DNA of 64,000 bases from Verrucomicrobiota bacterium (GTDB lineage Bacteria > Verrucomicrobiota > Verrucomicrobiia > Opitutales > UBA953), in the NCBI GenBank assembly GCA_026397965.1, contig JAPLTU010000040.1, positions 24,642 through 88,641 on the forward strand, written 5' to 3'. The position numbers and the translations under genes are program-made. The notes below the pieces were generated by a model. The model did no database searches. It was not told the origin of the DNA and worked only from the letters and a program-made list of their open reading frames with translations. Shown here piece after piece: positions 27,239 through 37,918 of the stretch. The first letter of the stretch is position 1, and every line of letters begins with the position of its first letter.

Positions 27239-28567
27239 ATGCGACTCTGTCTGCTTTGCTGCCTATCTTTCTTGTTTGCCACCAGTCTGGGGGCGGCTGA
27301 GCCAGCCGCAGCCTCCAAACCGCCGAATATTTTGATGATCATTTCGGACGACCAAGCCTGGACCGATTACGGATTCATGGGGTCCAAGTTCATCCAAACG
27401 CCTAATATCGATCGCTTGGCCGCCGAAAGTCGCACTTTCCCGCACGGTTATGACACGAACTCGCTTTGCTCCCCCAGTTTGGCCTCCATCTTGACGGGTC
27501 GTCATGTGCATCGTCATGGGGTTACGGGTAACGACCCGCCCGTCGTCGCCGTCAAAGCCGCTCCGGGAGCCAAGAAGGCGGTTGGCGGTAAGCAAAAAGG
27601 GACCGAATTTACGGATGGTCGGGCTCAGTTAGTGAAACTCTTCGAGCAGTCTCCCCATTTGCCCCGCCTCCTTGCCGAGCGTGGGTATGTCAGCCTGCAG
27701 ACAGGTAAATGGTGGATGGGTGACTACACCCACGGAGGCTTTACGGAAGGAATGACGAAAGGAAGCCGACATGGGGACGAAGGGCTCGATATCGGCCGGA
27801 AGACCCTCGCTCCGCTGACGGATTTCATTTCCCGGGCGAAGAAAGACGGAAAACCTTTTCTCGCCTGGTATGCGCCGATGATGCCGCATGACCCGCATAA
27901 CCCCCCAGAACGTCTCTTGGCGAAATATCGCGATAAGGCTCCGACGGAATGGGCCGCCCGCTATTGGGCGATGATCGAGTGGTTTGACGAAACCGTGGGC
28001 GCCGTCCGGGCTCACCTCGAGCAAGAAGGTCTCACAAACGACACGATCATCGTTTATATTTCTGATAACGGATGGATTCCCGATCCGAAGAAGCCGAAGG
28101 TGGACTTTGACCGCTCCAAGATGTCGCCCTTTGACGGCGGCATCCGTTCTCCGCTCCTGGTGAGCTGGCCTGGGCACATCAAGCCGGTCTCGCTCGATTA
28201 TCCGGTCAGCGCCGTCGACATCATGCCGACCTTGTTGAAATTGGCGGGTGCGAAGGTCCCAGCGGACGGCGACGGGATTGACCTGCTCGACGATGAGGCT
28301 TTGCGGACCCGCCCCTTTGTCGCCGGGCAAAATTCCACCCACAATATCATCCAGATTGGCAATCCGGCTTCCAGCCTACGCTACCGCTGGTTGGTCGCGG
28401 GAGACTGGAAGTTAATCGTCTCCAGCGGTCTCAATGATGCCACCGAATCTCCGCGACTTTTTAATCTCAAGCAGGACGCGGAAGAGTTCCATGATCTCGC
28501 CGCGGCCCAGCCGGCCAGATTAGCTGAATTACAGAAGCTCTTGGACGGCTGGTGGTCGGGACGTTAA
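27239..28567 (+). CDS. Secreted sulfatase-family protein
   Basis: NILMIISDDQAWTDYGFMG, CSPSLASILTGR, GKWWMGDY, PFDGGIRSPLLVSWPG; start refined to MRLCLLCCLSFLFATSLGAA. Confidence 0.9.
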   Translation: MRLCLLCCLSFLFATSLGAAEPAAASKPPNILMIISDDQAWTDYGFMGSKFIQTPNIDRLAAESRTFPHGYDTNSLCSPSLASILTGRHVHRHGVTGNDPPVVAVKAAPGAKKAVGGKQKGTEFTDGRAQLVKLFEQSPHLPRLLAERGYVSLQTGKWWMGDYTHGGFTEGMTKGSRHGDEGLDIGRKTLAPLTDFISRAKKDGKPFLAWYAPMMPHDPHNPPERLLAKYRDKAPTEWAARYWAMIEWFDETVGAVRAHLEQEGLTNDTIIVYISDNGWIPDPKKPKVDFDRSKMSPFDGGIRSPLLVSWPGHIKPVSLDYPVSAVDIMPTLLKLAGAKVPADGDGIDLLDDEALRTRPFVAGQNSTHNIIQIGNPASSLRYRWLVAGDWKLIVSSGLNDATESPRLFNLKQDAEEFHDLAAAQPARLAELQKLLDGWWSGR

Positions 28568-28603
28568 TCTTCATTTGAATAATCAATTTTTCTACCCTAA
28601 TTC

Positions 28604-29707
28604 ATGAACATGAACCTCAACCTCCTCGCCCTGTGTTCGATCCTCTCCTTGTCGCATGCGGCCGAATTAACTTATTACGTCGGTACCTCCGGTCCACAGG
28701 CGAAGGGCATCCTACGTGGCACCATTGATTCGGAAACCGGCAAGCTGTCGGCCCCCGTTGTCATCGCCGATGCCAAGGGGGCTTCCTACCTGGCTTTGAG
28801 CAAGGATGCTAAGACTCTTTACGCGACCTCCGAGGTCGCGGCTGGCGGAGTCGCCGCTTATCGTCTGGCTGGCGGTGCCGCCGCGGTCTTGCTTAATTCT
28901 CAAGAGAGCCAAGGAAAAGGCGCTACTCACCTCTCCGTCGATTCAACAGGGCGAAATCTGCTGGTCGCCAATTATGGTTCGGGCTCGGTAGCTTGTTTGC
29001 CTTTGAAGGCTGATGGCAGCCTGCTGCCCGCCTCCAGTTTTAATCAGCATGTGGGCGTTGGGCCGAATGCGAAGCGTCAAGCGGGTCCGCATGCCCACGG
29101 GATTTATGCCGATGCCGCCGGACGTTTTGTCTATGTTCCTGACTTAGGGACGGACGATATTTTTATCTATCGCTTAGATGCGGCGAAGGGCTTGCTAACT
29201 TTGAACGACCCTAAGTCTGGCCGGGTAGCCCCGGGCGCCGGGCCTCGTCACTTCGCTTTCCATCCGCAAGGCGGGTTTGCTTATAGCTGTAATGAAATGG
29301 CTCTTACGGTCACTGCCTTCAAGTTGGATGCTACTTCGGGCGGGTTGACGGAAATCCAGACCTTACCGACCTTGCCCGAAGGAGCTTCGGCGACGGGTGC
29401 GTCCACTGCAGAGATCTTCTGCCTCCCCAATGCGAAGGCGCTGTATGTCTCCAATCGCGGACACGATTCGTTGGCGGTCTATGCCATCGGAGCGGACGGT
29501 AAATTGGTCTTGATCCAGCATATGCTCGATACGCCTGCCACCCCGCGCGGTTTCGGGCTCAGCCCGGATGGCCGATGGTTGGTTTGCGCCGGTCAGAAGT
29601 CCGGGACGGTCAACGCTTACCGCGTCGATCTGGCCACGGGTAAGTTAACCGACACGCAGCAGTCGGTCGTCACAGGCTCTTCTTGCTGCATCCTTTTTAC
29701 TCCTTAA
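28604..29707 (+). CDS. Lactonase/6-phosphogluconolactonase-like 7-bladed propeller protein
   Basis: YYVGTSG..KGI, KQAGPHAHGIYADAAGRFVYVPDLGTDDIFIYRLD, GAGPRHFAFHPQGGFAY. Confidence 0.9.
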   Translation: MNMNLNLLALCSILSLSHAAELTYYVGTSGPQAKGILRGTIDSETGKLSAPVVIADAKGASYLALSKDAKTLYATSEVAAGGVAAYRLAGGAAAVLLNSQESQGKGATHLSVDSTGRNLLVANYGSGSVACLPLKADGSLLPASSFNQHVGVGPNAKRQAGPHAHGIYADAAGRFVYVPDLGTDDIFIYRLDAAKGLLTLNDPKSGRVAPGAGPRHFAFHPQGGFAYSCNEMALTVTAFKLDATSGGLTEIQTLPTLPEGASATGASTAEIFCLPNAKALYVSNRGHDSLAVYAIGADGKLVLIQHMLDTPATPRGFGLSPDGRWLVCAGQKSGTVNAYRVDLATGKLTDTQQSVVTGSSCCILFTP

Positions 29708-29713
29708 TTCGTC

Positions 29714-32039
29714 GTGCTGCCTGATGCCGTGATTCGCCGGTTGCCGTTGGCTGTATGCTTAAGCTTGGCCAGCTGGACAACGTTGCCAGCGGAAGTGGAT
29801 TTCGCCCACGAGGTCGTTCCGATCCTGAGGAAGCATTGCAGCGAGTGTCACGCAGGCGATAAGAAGAAGGGGAGTTTCTCGATGAATACGAGGGCTGTCT
29901 TGCTGGAGGGCGGTGAGGACGGCGTGACGGTGGTGCCGGGGCATGCTGATAAAAGCAAACTCATCGAATTTATTCTCAGCAAGGATTTGGATGTCCGGAT
30001 GCCGCCGAAGGGTGACGCGTTGACGCCAGCTGAAGTCAGAATATTGAGCGCGTGGATCGATCAAGGAGCGATCTGGGCCGAAGGTTTTGCGTTTAAGCAG
30101 CCCGCCTTTGAGCCGACATTAAGGCCGCGCCAGCCGATGATACCTCCTGTCACCGCCGGTCATGAGCACCCTATCGATTGTGTCCTTGAGGGTTGGTTGC
30201 AGACCAAGAAATTACCGACGCCCCCTTTGGCCGATGATGCTACTTTTCTCCGCCGGGCTCACTTAGATTTTATCGGGCTGCTTCCCACGGTGGCCGAAGT
30301 TCAGGCCTTTATCGCCGATACGGCTCCCGATAAGCGGACCCGCCTCTCCCTGGCTTTATGCCGCTTTACGAAAGAATATGCCCTATGATGAGTTCGCCCG
30401 CGAACTGATTGCCCCGACAGCCGCGAGCGAAGGGTTTTCCAAGGGTATCATCTGGCGCGGGGCAGTGAGCGTGGCGCAAGCCCCGGAACTTCAGTTCTCC
30501 CAAAGCGTCTCGCAGGTATTTCTCGGCATCAACATGAAGTGCGCATCATGTCATGATAGTTTCATCGACCGATGGAAGTTGAAAGACGCTTACGGGCTGG
30601 CCGCCATCTACTCCGACCACCCGATGGAGTTGGTGCGTTGCGATATTCCGACAGGAAAGTCCGCCTCGGCGGGGTGGCCCTTCCCGGAGCTTGGTCAGGT
30701 CGATGCCAATAAGCCGCGCGCGGAGCGCTTGGTCCAGCTGGCGGCTTTGTTGACCCAGCCGGACAACGCTCGTTTTCAACGGACTATGGTGAACCGGCTA
30801 TGGCACCGGCTGATGGGGCGCGGTATCGTCCACCCTGTGGACGCGATGCAGACGGAGCCATGGAGCCAGGACCTGCTTGATGTGTTGGCCAATCATTTTG
30901 TTGCGCAGAAATATGATTTGAAGGCCACGCTCGAATTCATCGCGACTTCCCGGGCTTATCAATCCCAGGCTGAGGTCCAATTGCGTGACGTCGATGGTAA
31001 GGATTATCTTTATCGCGGCCCGCGCGGAAAGCGGCTGACCGCGGAGCAATTCGTCGACTTGGTCTGGCGCTTGACTGGCACCACTCCATTTAAGATTGAT
31101 GCAGGCGTCCAACGGATGCCGACCAAGCCAGCGGCTGCACCTGAGGTGAAGGTGGCCCCTCTCCTGGCCCAGCCGATCTGGTCGAACGATGTAACGGCTC
31201 AGCGTTTGCCTGCCGCGGGCGAAGCCCGGACCTTTCGCCGATCTTTCACTATCGCTGGAGAAGTGGAACATGCGCTCCTAGTCGCGACCGCCGATAATTC
31301 TTTCGAGATCTTGGTGAACGGAAAGACGTTGGCGAAGGGAGAGAATTGGGCTGTTCCGCAACTGCTCGATCTCGCGCCGTTTTTAAAGCTCGGTAGAAAC
31401 CAAATCATCATGGTTGGTCGCAATGGCGGAACGGGACCGAATGTCGCGGCGGTCTGGTGTCAGGTTGCTCTTCGTCTGCGCAATAATAAGAACGAGGTTA
31501 CCTTCGGTTCGGATGCGACTTGGGAATGGTCCGCTGCCTTGCCTAACGCCAAGGGCGTCATGCCCGTCAAGGCCGCCTGGTTGCCCGTGGCGAAAGTTCC
31601 GGTCGAGGCTGCGCCTTGGAAAAAGGCTGAAACGATGATGGCGCAAATGATATCCGGAGTGCCGAGCTCGGAAGGGCTTCTGCCCCGGGCCAGCTTGGTC
31701 AAATCCGACTTACTTCAGCGTTCTTTAGGTCGGCCTAATCGCGAGCAGATTGTTTCCTCCCGGCCCACGGAACTCAGTACGCTCGAAGCCATCGATCTTT
31801 CAAATGGCACCGCGCTCACCTCCTTGCTCGAGCGTGGGGCCATCAGTCTGCTGCGTCGTCCGTGGAAGTCTTCGGAGGAACTGGCTCGCTGGCTTTACCT
31901 CTCGACGCTTTGTCGTCCGCCATCCGCCGCCGAAATGAAAGTCGCGCTCGAATTGCTGGGGGCTCAGCCCACCGAACATAGCACGGCCGATTTCCTTTGG
32001 GCGATTTTCATGCTACCCGAATTCCAAACCATCCGCTGA
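29714..32039 (+). pseudogene. DUF1549/DUF1553 (PSCyt1-containing) gene disrupted by an internal deletion plus frameshift
   Basis: ORF 29714-30388 carries HCSECHAG (PSCyt1) and the start of DUF1549; ORF 30378-32039 in another frame carries NMPYDEFARELI, MKCASCHDSFIDRWKL and the DUF1553 C-terminus; the conserved LLASPHYGERWARHW block seen in the three paralogs is absent. Confidence 0.75.
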
Positions 32040-32042
32040 TTT

Positions 32043-33506
32043 ATGTCATCCTCTCACGGTCTCCCCCTTGATCCATCGTTGCCCGAGTCGTTGGCGCGCC
32101 GGGAATTTGTCAAGATGCTCGCGGCGGCCGGCCTTGCCACCTTATCGATGGACGCGCCCCGGTTGCTGGCAGCCGACCTGAAGGTCATCCAGCCGGCGGC
32201 GAAGGCGGACGCGTGCATCCTCATCTGGCTCGCCGGAGGCATGGCGGCGCCGGAAACTTTTGATCCCAAGCGCTATATGCCTTTTGAAAAAGGCCTGGAG
32301 TACAAGCGCGTCCTGAGTACTTTCCCCTCCATCCCGACTGCCGTTGACGGTATCCGGGTCTGCGAGGGGATGGAACAAATCGCTTCGGTGATGGATCGGG
32401 CTACGCTCATCCGTTCGGCCATTCAGCCTGACCTGGGGAGCATCTTGCATTCGCGTCACCAGTTTCATTGGCACACCGGCTACGTGCCGCCGCAGACCGT
32501 GGCCTGTCCGCATATCGGCGCGTGGATGGCGCGCGTCCTGGGGCCACGTAATCCCGTGATGCCTGCTTTTATTAATATCGGCCAGCGACTGGAGGGCGTG
32601 GGCGAAAGCGAGGAGTTGAAGGCTTTCACTTCGGGTGGTTTTTTTGGCGGCGAGTTCGGGCCGATGAATCTGCCTTACCCCGAAGAAGCCGCCGCGGCCG
32701 TGCGCGCGCCGAAGGGCATGGATTCCTCGCGCTTCGTTAACCGGGATAAGGAGTTTCGCCGTCTCGCCGATTCCAGTCCTAACCGTGACGTCATGAGCGA
32801 CCATCAATATGAGTCGATGATGCGTTCTATGGACAATGCCTACCGCTTGTTGAGCGCCAAGGAACGGATGGCTTTTGATATTTCATTGGAACCCAAAGAG
32901 GTGCAGGCCGAATATGATACTGGTCGCTTCGGGCGCGGCTGCTTGCTGGCCCGGCGCCTCGTGGAAAATGGCGCCCGCTTCGTCGAAGTGACGACGGAAT
33001 ACGTGCCTTTTTTCCAGTGGGATACTCACGGCAAGGGCCATGAAACCGTGGCGAAGATGCATGCGGAAATCGACCGTCCGGTGGCTCAGCTCATCCGGGA
33101 TCTTGAAAAGCGCGGACTGCTTGATCGCACGCTGGTGGTCATCGCCAGCGAGTTCAGCCGCGATGCGATGATCGAAGGTAAGCCCGGATCGAAAGCCAAA
33201 GATCAGTCTTTCAATAAAGGAACCACGATGGAAAGCCCGGATCATTATGGCTTACACCGTCACTTTACCGGCGGGACGAGCGTCGTGATGTTCGGGGGTG
33301 GGGTAAAACGTGGTCACGTCTACGGCGCGACGGCGGACGAGCGTCCTTTGGTCGCAATCAAGGATCCCGTCCCGATTGAAGATCTGCACGCCACGATTTT
33401 CACGCTGATGGGCATCAGTCCCAAGACAGCTTACGATATCGAGGGACGGCCGTTTTACGCCACAATCGACGGTAAGGGGAAAGCCATTACTTCCATCTTT
33501 GCCTAG
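32043..33506 (+). CDS. DUF1501 family protein (Tat-type signal)
   Basis: LARREFVKMLAAAGLATLSM; sulfatase-like fold features DIEDLHATIFTLMG, YDIEGRPF; adjacent to DUF1553 gene. Confidence 0.88.
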   Translation: MSSSHGLPLDPSLPESLARREFVKMLAAAGLATLSMDAPRLLAADLKVIQPAAKADACILIWLAGGMAAPETFDPKRYMPFEKGLEYKRVLSTFPSIPTAVDGIRVCEGMEQIASVMDRATLIRSAIQPDLGSILHSRHQFHWHTGYVPPQTVACPHIGAWMARVLGPRNPVMPAFINIGQRLEGVGESEELKAFTSGGFFGGEFGPMNLPYPEEAAAAVRAPKGMDSSRFVNRDKEFRRLADSSPNRDVMSDHQYESMMRSMDNAYRLLSAKERMAFDISLEPKEVQAEYDTGRFGRGCLLARRLVENGARFVEVTTEYVPFFQWDTHGKGHETVAKMHAEIDRPVAQLIRDLEKRGLLDRTLVVIASEFSRDAMIEGKPGSKAKDQSFNKGTTMESPDHYGLHRHFTGGTSVVMFGGGVKRGHVYGATADERPLVAIKDPVPIEDLHATIFTLMGISPKTAYDIEGRPFYATIDGKGKAITSIFA

Positions 33507-34618
33507 GCGTTGATCAATCCGATGAGTGCGGTTCGGTGATCCTGTATCGCCCGGTTGATCAGCTCGGACGTCCGTCGCATGGCTTCTTCGAGCGGCATGT
33601 CGTCGGGTTTGATGCCGATCAGCAAATCAAACTGCGAGTGGAGTTCGGCAGAGGTTTCGATGCTACCGGCTACGCCCACGACTTTTTTTCCAAGCTGGCG
33701 GGCTAGTTTAGCCACTCCTACCGGGCCTTTGCCTTGCAGGCTTTGCCCGTCAAGGCGACCTTCGCCGGTGATGACCAAGTCCGCCCGTCGGATTCTTTCG
33801 GCGAGGCCAATCTGCTTCGCCACCAAGTCGAATCCGCTGGTCAGCTGACCGTTCGCAAAAGCCATCAGACCGAAACCTAATCCGCCAGCGGCGCCGGCAC
33901 CCGGGATGTTTCGCAAATCCTTACCCAGGTTTTTTTGCACGAGGTTCGCGAGGTGCGTGAGCCGTTCCTCGAACCAGACAAAATCGATCACGCCTTTTTG
34001 GGGGCCATAGATCCGGGTCGCCCCGGTCGGCCCAAGGAGCGGATTTTCCACATCGCAGGCGACGAGGACTTCGGTCGTCCATGCGATCGCAGGGGGAAGC
34101 AATCGATCGACTTCGAGTAACGTCTCCAGGGTGGGGGAGAATGGTTTGCCTTGAGTTTCGAACCGATAGCCTAAGGCCACGGCCAAGCCGAGGCCGCCAT
34201 CATTAGTCGCGCTGCCGCCGATGCCGATGAGGATGGTGCGGGCGCCTTCATCTTTGGCCCGGAGCATCATTTCGCCTGTCCCGCGGGTGCTGGCTGTCTG
34301 GGGATTCAGTTTTAAATCTCGGACCCCGTCGAGTCCGCTGGCGGCACTCATTTCCATCACGGCCTGTTGGGTGGCTTTAATTAGCCCGAAACGAATAGCC
34401 TTCGGCCGGCCCTGGGCATCGGTCACCTCGGCTGACCTCCATTCCCCCTGAGTTGATTTTATGACGGCAGCCGTCGTGCCTTCGCCACCGTCGGCGATGG
34501 GGCAGAAATCGAAATTAGCCTGAGGAAACAGGCTTAAAAGACCATTTTGGAGGCTTTTTGCCACATCTTCTGCCGACAGGGAGCCTTTAAATTTGTCGCT
34601 GGCGAGGAGGATGCGCAT
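33503..34618 (-). CDS. Glycerate kinase (GarK/GlxK type)
   Basis: MRILLASDKFKGSLSAEDVAKSLQNG, PIADGGEGTTAAV, GSATNDGGLGLAVALG, TGEGRLDGQSLQGKGP. Confidence 0.95.
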   Translation of the reverse strand: MRILLASDKFKGSLSAEDVAKSLQNGLLSLFPQANFDFCPIADGGEGTTAAVIKSTQGEWRSAEVTDAQGRPKAIRFGLIKATQQAVMEMSAASGLDGVRDLKLNPQTASTRGTGEMMLRAKDEGARTILIGIGGSATNDGGLGLAVALGYRFETQGKPFSPTLETLLEVDRLLPPAIAWTTEVLVACDVENPLLGPTGATRIYGPQKGVIDFVWFEERLTHLANLVQKNLGKDLRNIPGAGAAGGLGFGLMAFANGQLTSGFDLVAKQIGLAERIRRADLVITGEGRLDGQSLQGKGPVGVAKLARQLGKKVVGVAGSIETSAELHSQFDLLIGIKPDDMPLEEAMRRTSELINRAIQDHRTALIGLINA

Positions 34619-34719
34619 CGTGGGGCGGGTAAGAGGCTCTTGATTCTTGGGAGGGAAGGCCTACCTTATTAATCTTCAAAGTTATCCCCCGACACAACCC
34701 TAAGTCCATCTACTTTCCC

Positions 34720-37700
34720 ATGTACAATAAGTTGCCTCGTCTGTCCGTTCTTCTCGCGCTGCTCTCGGGTGCAGCGGTCCATGGCGCGGACGAGCCCTCC
34801 AAGGAGGGCTTAGAGTTCTTTGAAAAGAACATCCGACCAATCTTAAGCGAGCACTGTTACGAATGCCATTCGTTGGCGAAAAATTCCTCTAAAGGCGGCC
34901 TGATTCTTGATTCGCGCGACGGTATGCTTAAGGGGGGTGAAGAAGGTCCAGCGGTGGTGCCAGGCAACCTCGATAAATCTCTCATGGTGCGCGCTATTCG
35001 CTACACCGATCCGGAGTTCGCCATGCCGCCCAAGAAAAAGGGCGGAAAAATCGACGACAGTAAAATCGCCCTGCTTGAGGAATGGGTAAAAATGGGGGCA
35101 CCAGCTCCCGCGGGTGCTGGCAATAAGCTCACTGGCTTGACGGATAAGGCCAAGCAGCATTGGGCTTTCCAGTCTATTAAGAATCCCGCCCTGCCGGTCG
35201 TTAAGAATAAGGGCTGGGTGAAGAACCCCATCGACCAGTTCGTGCTCGCGAAGCTCGAAGCGGAAGGTTTGCAGCCCAATCCGATCGCGGATTCCGAAGC
35301 GCTCTTGCGCCGCATTTTTTACGACTTGGTAGGTCTCCCGCCGACGTCCGAGCAGGTGGAAATTTTCGTCAAGGCCTACGACGCCGCCAAGGCGCTGGAC
35401 GTGACTGCAACCACCCGGGGTGCGCCGGCGACGAATGCCGATGCGATCCTCGCGAAGCAGGTAGATTTCTTGTTGGCTTCGCCTCATTACGGTGAGCGCT
35501 GGGCTCGCCACTGGTTGGACACCGCCCGGTATTCTGACACCCGCGGGCTGCAGGTCGACCAAGGGGAGAGCCTCTTTACCGACTATCGCTATGCCTATGC
35601 TTGGACTTATCGGGATTACGTCATCGACGCTTTTAATTCGGATAAGCCTTACAGTGATTTCATCGTCGAACAACTCGCTGCCGATAAGATTCCCGGGATC
35701 AACCAAGAAGACCCACGGCTGGCGGCACTCGGATTCATCACCGTCGGTAAGCGCTTCGAAGAGCCAAATGATACGATTGATGAGCGCATCGATACGACCA
35801 CGAAGGCCTTCCTTGGACTCACGGTCGCCTGTTCGCGCTGCCACGACCATAAGTTCGACCCGATTCCGGCGGTGGACTATTATTCGATTCACGGAATTTT
35901 TGCCTCCACCAAGGAGCCGCTGCAGAAGCCCGTGATCGGGGCTACTCCGAAGACCGCCGTCGCCCGCGCCGATTTCCAAAAACGACTGAGTCAATTGCAG
36001 GAAGAGCAGGTTGCTGGCTTCTTCAAATATATGAAGGAAGTCCGGGCCCGTTACGAAAAGGAAATGGCTGGACGCTTGATGATGGGTACGGTTAAGCGCG
36101 CCTCGTCGGAGGCCGGTGCCTATGCCGATAAGTACAAAATTTTCTTGGTGACCAACGATGACTTTGCCCCGATGCGCATCCAGAAGGATTCGCCTATCAC
36201 CGGGCCCTTTGCGAAGGTGGCCGCCGTGCCGATTGTTTATTTTGCGGAGCGGGCACCAGCCGTGCTCGCGGAAGCCCTCGCCGACACCGAGCACCCCGTC
36301 AACCCGATCATTGCGGCCGCATTACGGAACCTGAAACCCAAGACGCTCGATGATGTCGCCGTCGTCTACCAGAAGGTTTATAACGATAATAAGGCCGCGA
36401 TTTATGCTTATTTGGATCTAATTGCCAAGTCCGGCCAAGACGGTAAATCCGCCTCCCCGGCTATCGCGCAGTTAGCGAGTTATCCCTGGGCCGTCCCCAC
36501 GCACGACGAGATTTTCGACAACGAAGAGATGATCGCGCTCTTTAATAGCCGTAAGTTCTGTGCCGAATGGCAGAACCGCCCGATCTACGGCGGGCAGCAA
36601 AACACGGCACCGATTGATTATTTTCGCCATGCGAAGATCAATGAACTTCGCCTGTCGCACCCCGGCGTGCCTGGCGAAGCGATGGCGGTGCAAGATTCCG
36701 AAGACCCTAAGGATAGTTCGGTCTTTATCCGGGGCGATAAGCACAAGCTGGGCGCCGTAGCCCCTCGCCGCTTCCTTGAGGCGCTTTCAGGTAGCGCGGA
36801 ACGAAAGCCTTATGTCGATGGCTCCGGCCGCATGGAATTCGCCCAGTCCATCATCAGTAAGGACAATCCGATTGCCTCTCGCGTCGCCGTCAACCGGTTT
36901 TGGATGAAGCATTTCGGCGAAGGCTTTGTGACTACCGCAGACGATTTCGGCAACATGTCACTTCCTCCGTCGCATCCCGAGTTGCTCGATTATCTCGCGT
37001 CGGACTTCATGAAAAACGGATGGAGCGTGAAGCGTCTGCACCGGATGATTGTTTTGAGTGCCACTTATTGTCAGGATTCGAATCCGAGCGCCAATCCGTT
37101 GGTCGCAAAGAAATCTGCGGTCGATCCCTTGAAGATCGACGCACCCAATCGCTTGCTCTGGCACGGGACCCTGCGCCGCCTGGATTTCGAGTCGATTCGG
37201 GACTCGATGATTCTCCTTACCGGAAAACTCAATCCGACGGTCGGCGGCCAGCCAGCTAACATCACGGACGAGCCCTTCAGTTATCGCCGAAGCCTATATG
37301 GTTACGTCGATCGCCATCGTCTTAGCGATACGCTTTCGCAGTTCGACTACGCCGATCCGGACGCCGCTAACTCCCGCCGCAATTCGACCATCATTCCGCA
37401 ACAAGCGCTTTTCTTTATGAATAACGCTTTGGCCATTGAAGCCTCTCGCGCCGTCGCGGCTCGTAAGGACGTGCTCAACGCACCTTCGGAGGACCAGCGC
37501 GTGGCGGCCATGTTCCGAGCGATTTTCCAACGTCGCCCGAGTTCGAACGAGATCCGCATGGCTAATGAGTTTTTAACAAAAGCCAAAGGGGCGATTATCG
37601 CTGGGCAGCGTGCTGGCTCCGCCAAGGGTGCGACCGCCGTAAAGGCCGGCAAGTCTGCCGCCACGACCGTTGCGTCTAAAGCTGCAACCGTCGGCAAGGC

Positions 37701-37872
37701 GGTCGTCGCAGATGCGCCGATGATGATGGCGACGACCGGCGATACGGGCCGGGGTGGCGCCGAGGGGATTCTGCAGAATGTCGGCGAGATGGTTTCGCGC
37801 AATCCACTCACCCCCCTGGAGCTATTGGCCCATTCTTTGCTTCTTTCTAACGAATTCGTTTATATTAACTAA
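34720..37872 (+). CDS. PSCyt1/DUF1549/DUF1553 protein, paralog A
   Basis: HCYECHS heme-type motif; GERWARHWLDTARYSDT; CSRCHDHKFDPIP; PQQALFFMNNALAIEASR. Confidence 0.93.
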   Translation: MYNKLPRLSVLLALLSGAAVHGADEPSKEGLEFFEKNIRPILSEHCYECHSLAKNSSKGGLILDSRDGMLKGGEEGPAVVPGNLDKSLMVRAIRYTDPEFAMPPKKKGGKIDDSKIALLEEWVKMGAPAPAGAGNKLTGLTDKAKQHWAFQSIKNPALPVVKNKGWVKNPIDQFVLAKLEAEGLQPNPIADSEALLRRIFYDLVGLPPTSEQVEIFVKAYDAAKALDVTATTRGAPATNADAILAKQVDFLLASPHYGERWARHWLDTARYSDTRGLQVDQGESLFTDYRYAYAWTYRDYVIDAFNSDKPYSDFIVEQLAADKIPGINQEDPRLAALGFITVGKRFEEPNDTIDERIDTTTKAFLGLTVACSRCHDHKFDPIPAVDYYSIHGIFASTKEPLQKPVIGATPKTAVARADFQKRLSQLQEEQVAGFFKYMKEVRARYEKEMAGRLMMGTVKRASSEAGAYADKYKIFLVTNDDFAPMRIQKDSPITGPFAKVAAVPIVYFAERAPAVLAEALADTEHPVNPIIAAALRNLKPKTLDDVAVVYQKVYNDNKAAIYAYLDLIAKSGQDGKSASPAIAQLASYPWAVPTHDEIFDNEEMIALFNSRKFCAEWQNRPIYGGQQNTAPIDYFRHAKINELRLSHPGVPGEAMAVQDSEDPKDSSVFIRGDKHKLGAVAPRRFLEALSGSAERKPYVDGSGRMEFAQSIISKDNPIASRVAVNRFWMKHFGEGFVTTADDFGNMSLPPSHPELLDYLASDFMKNGWSVKRLHRMIVLSATYCQDSNPSANPLVAKKSAVDPLKIDAPNRLLWHGTLRRLDFESIRDSMILLTGKLNPTVGGQPANITDEPFSYRRSLYGYVDRHRLSDTLSQFDYADPDAANSRRNSTIIPQQALFFMNNALAIEASRAVAARKDVLNAPSEDQRVAAMFRAIFQRRPSSNEIRMANEFLTKAKGAIIAGQRAGSAKGATAVKAGKSAATTVASKAATVGKAVVADAPMMMATTGDTGRGGAEGILQNVGEMVSRNPLTPLELLAHSLLLSNEFVYIN

Positions 37873-37888
37873 GGTTTAGTGGAATAAT

Positions 37889-37918
37889 AGCGAGGCCAGC
37901 CGAGCGGCTGGCCTCGCT
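37889..37918 (+). terminator. Rho-independent terminator after paralog A
   Basis: AGCGAGGCCAGCCG-AG-CGGCTGGCCTCGCT followed by TGTTTT. Confidence 0.8.

Noticed and set aside
30378-32039. Programmed frameshift linking ORFs 29714-30388 and 30378-32039
   Set aside because: A simple frameshift cannot explain the loss of the conserved GERWxxHW block between the two frames; deletion plus frameshift fits better.
34843-36294. 483-aa ORF on the - strand
   Set aside because: It lies fully antisense inside the DUF1549/DUF1553 paralog A; equivalent smaller antisense ORFs recur in B and C, so it reflects codon bias of the sense strand.
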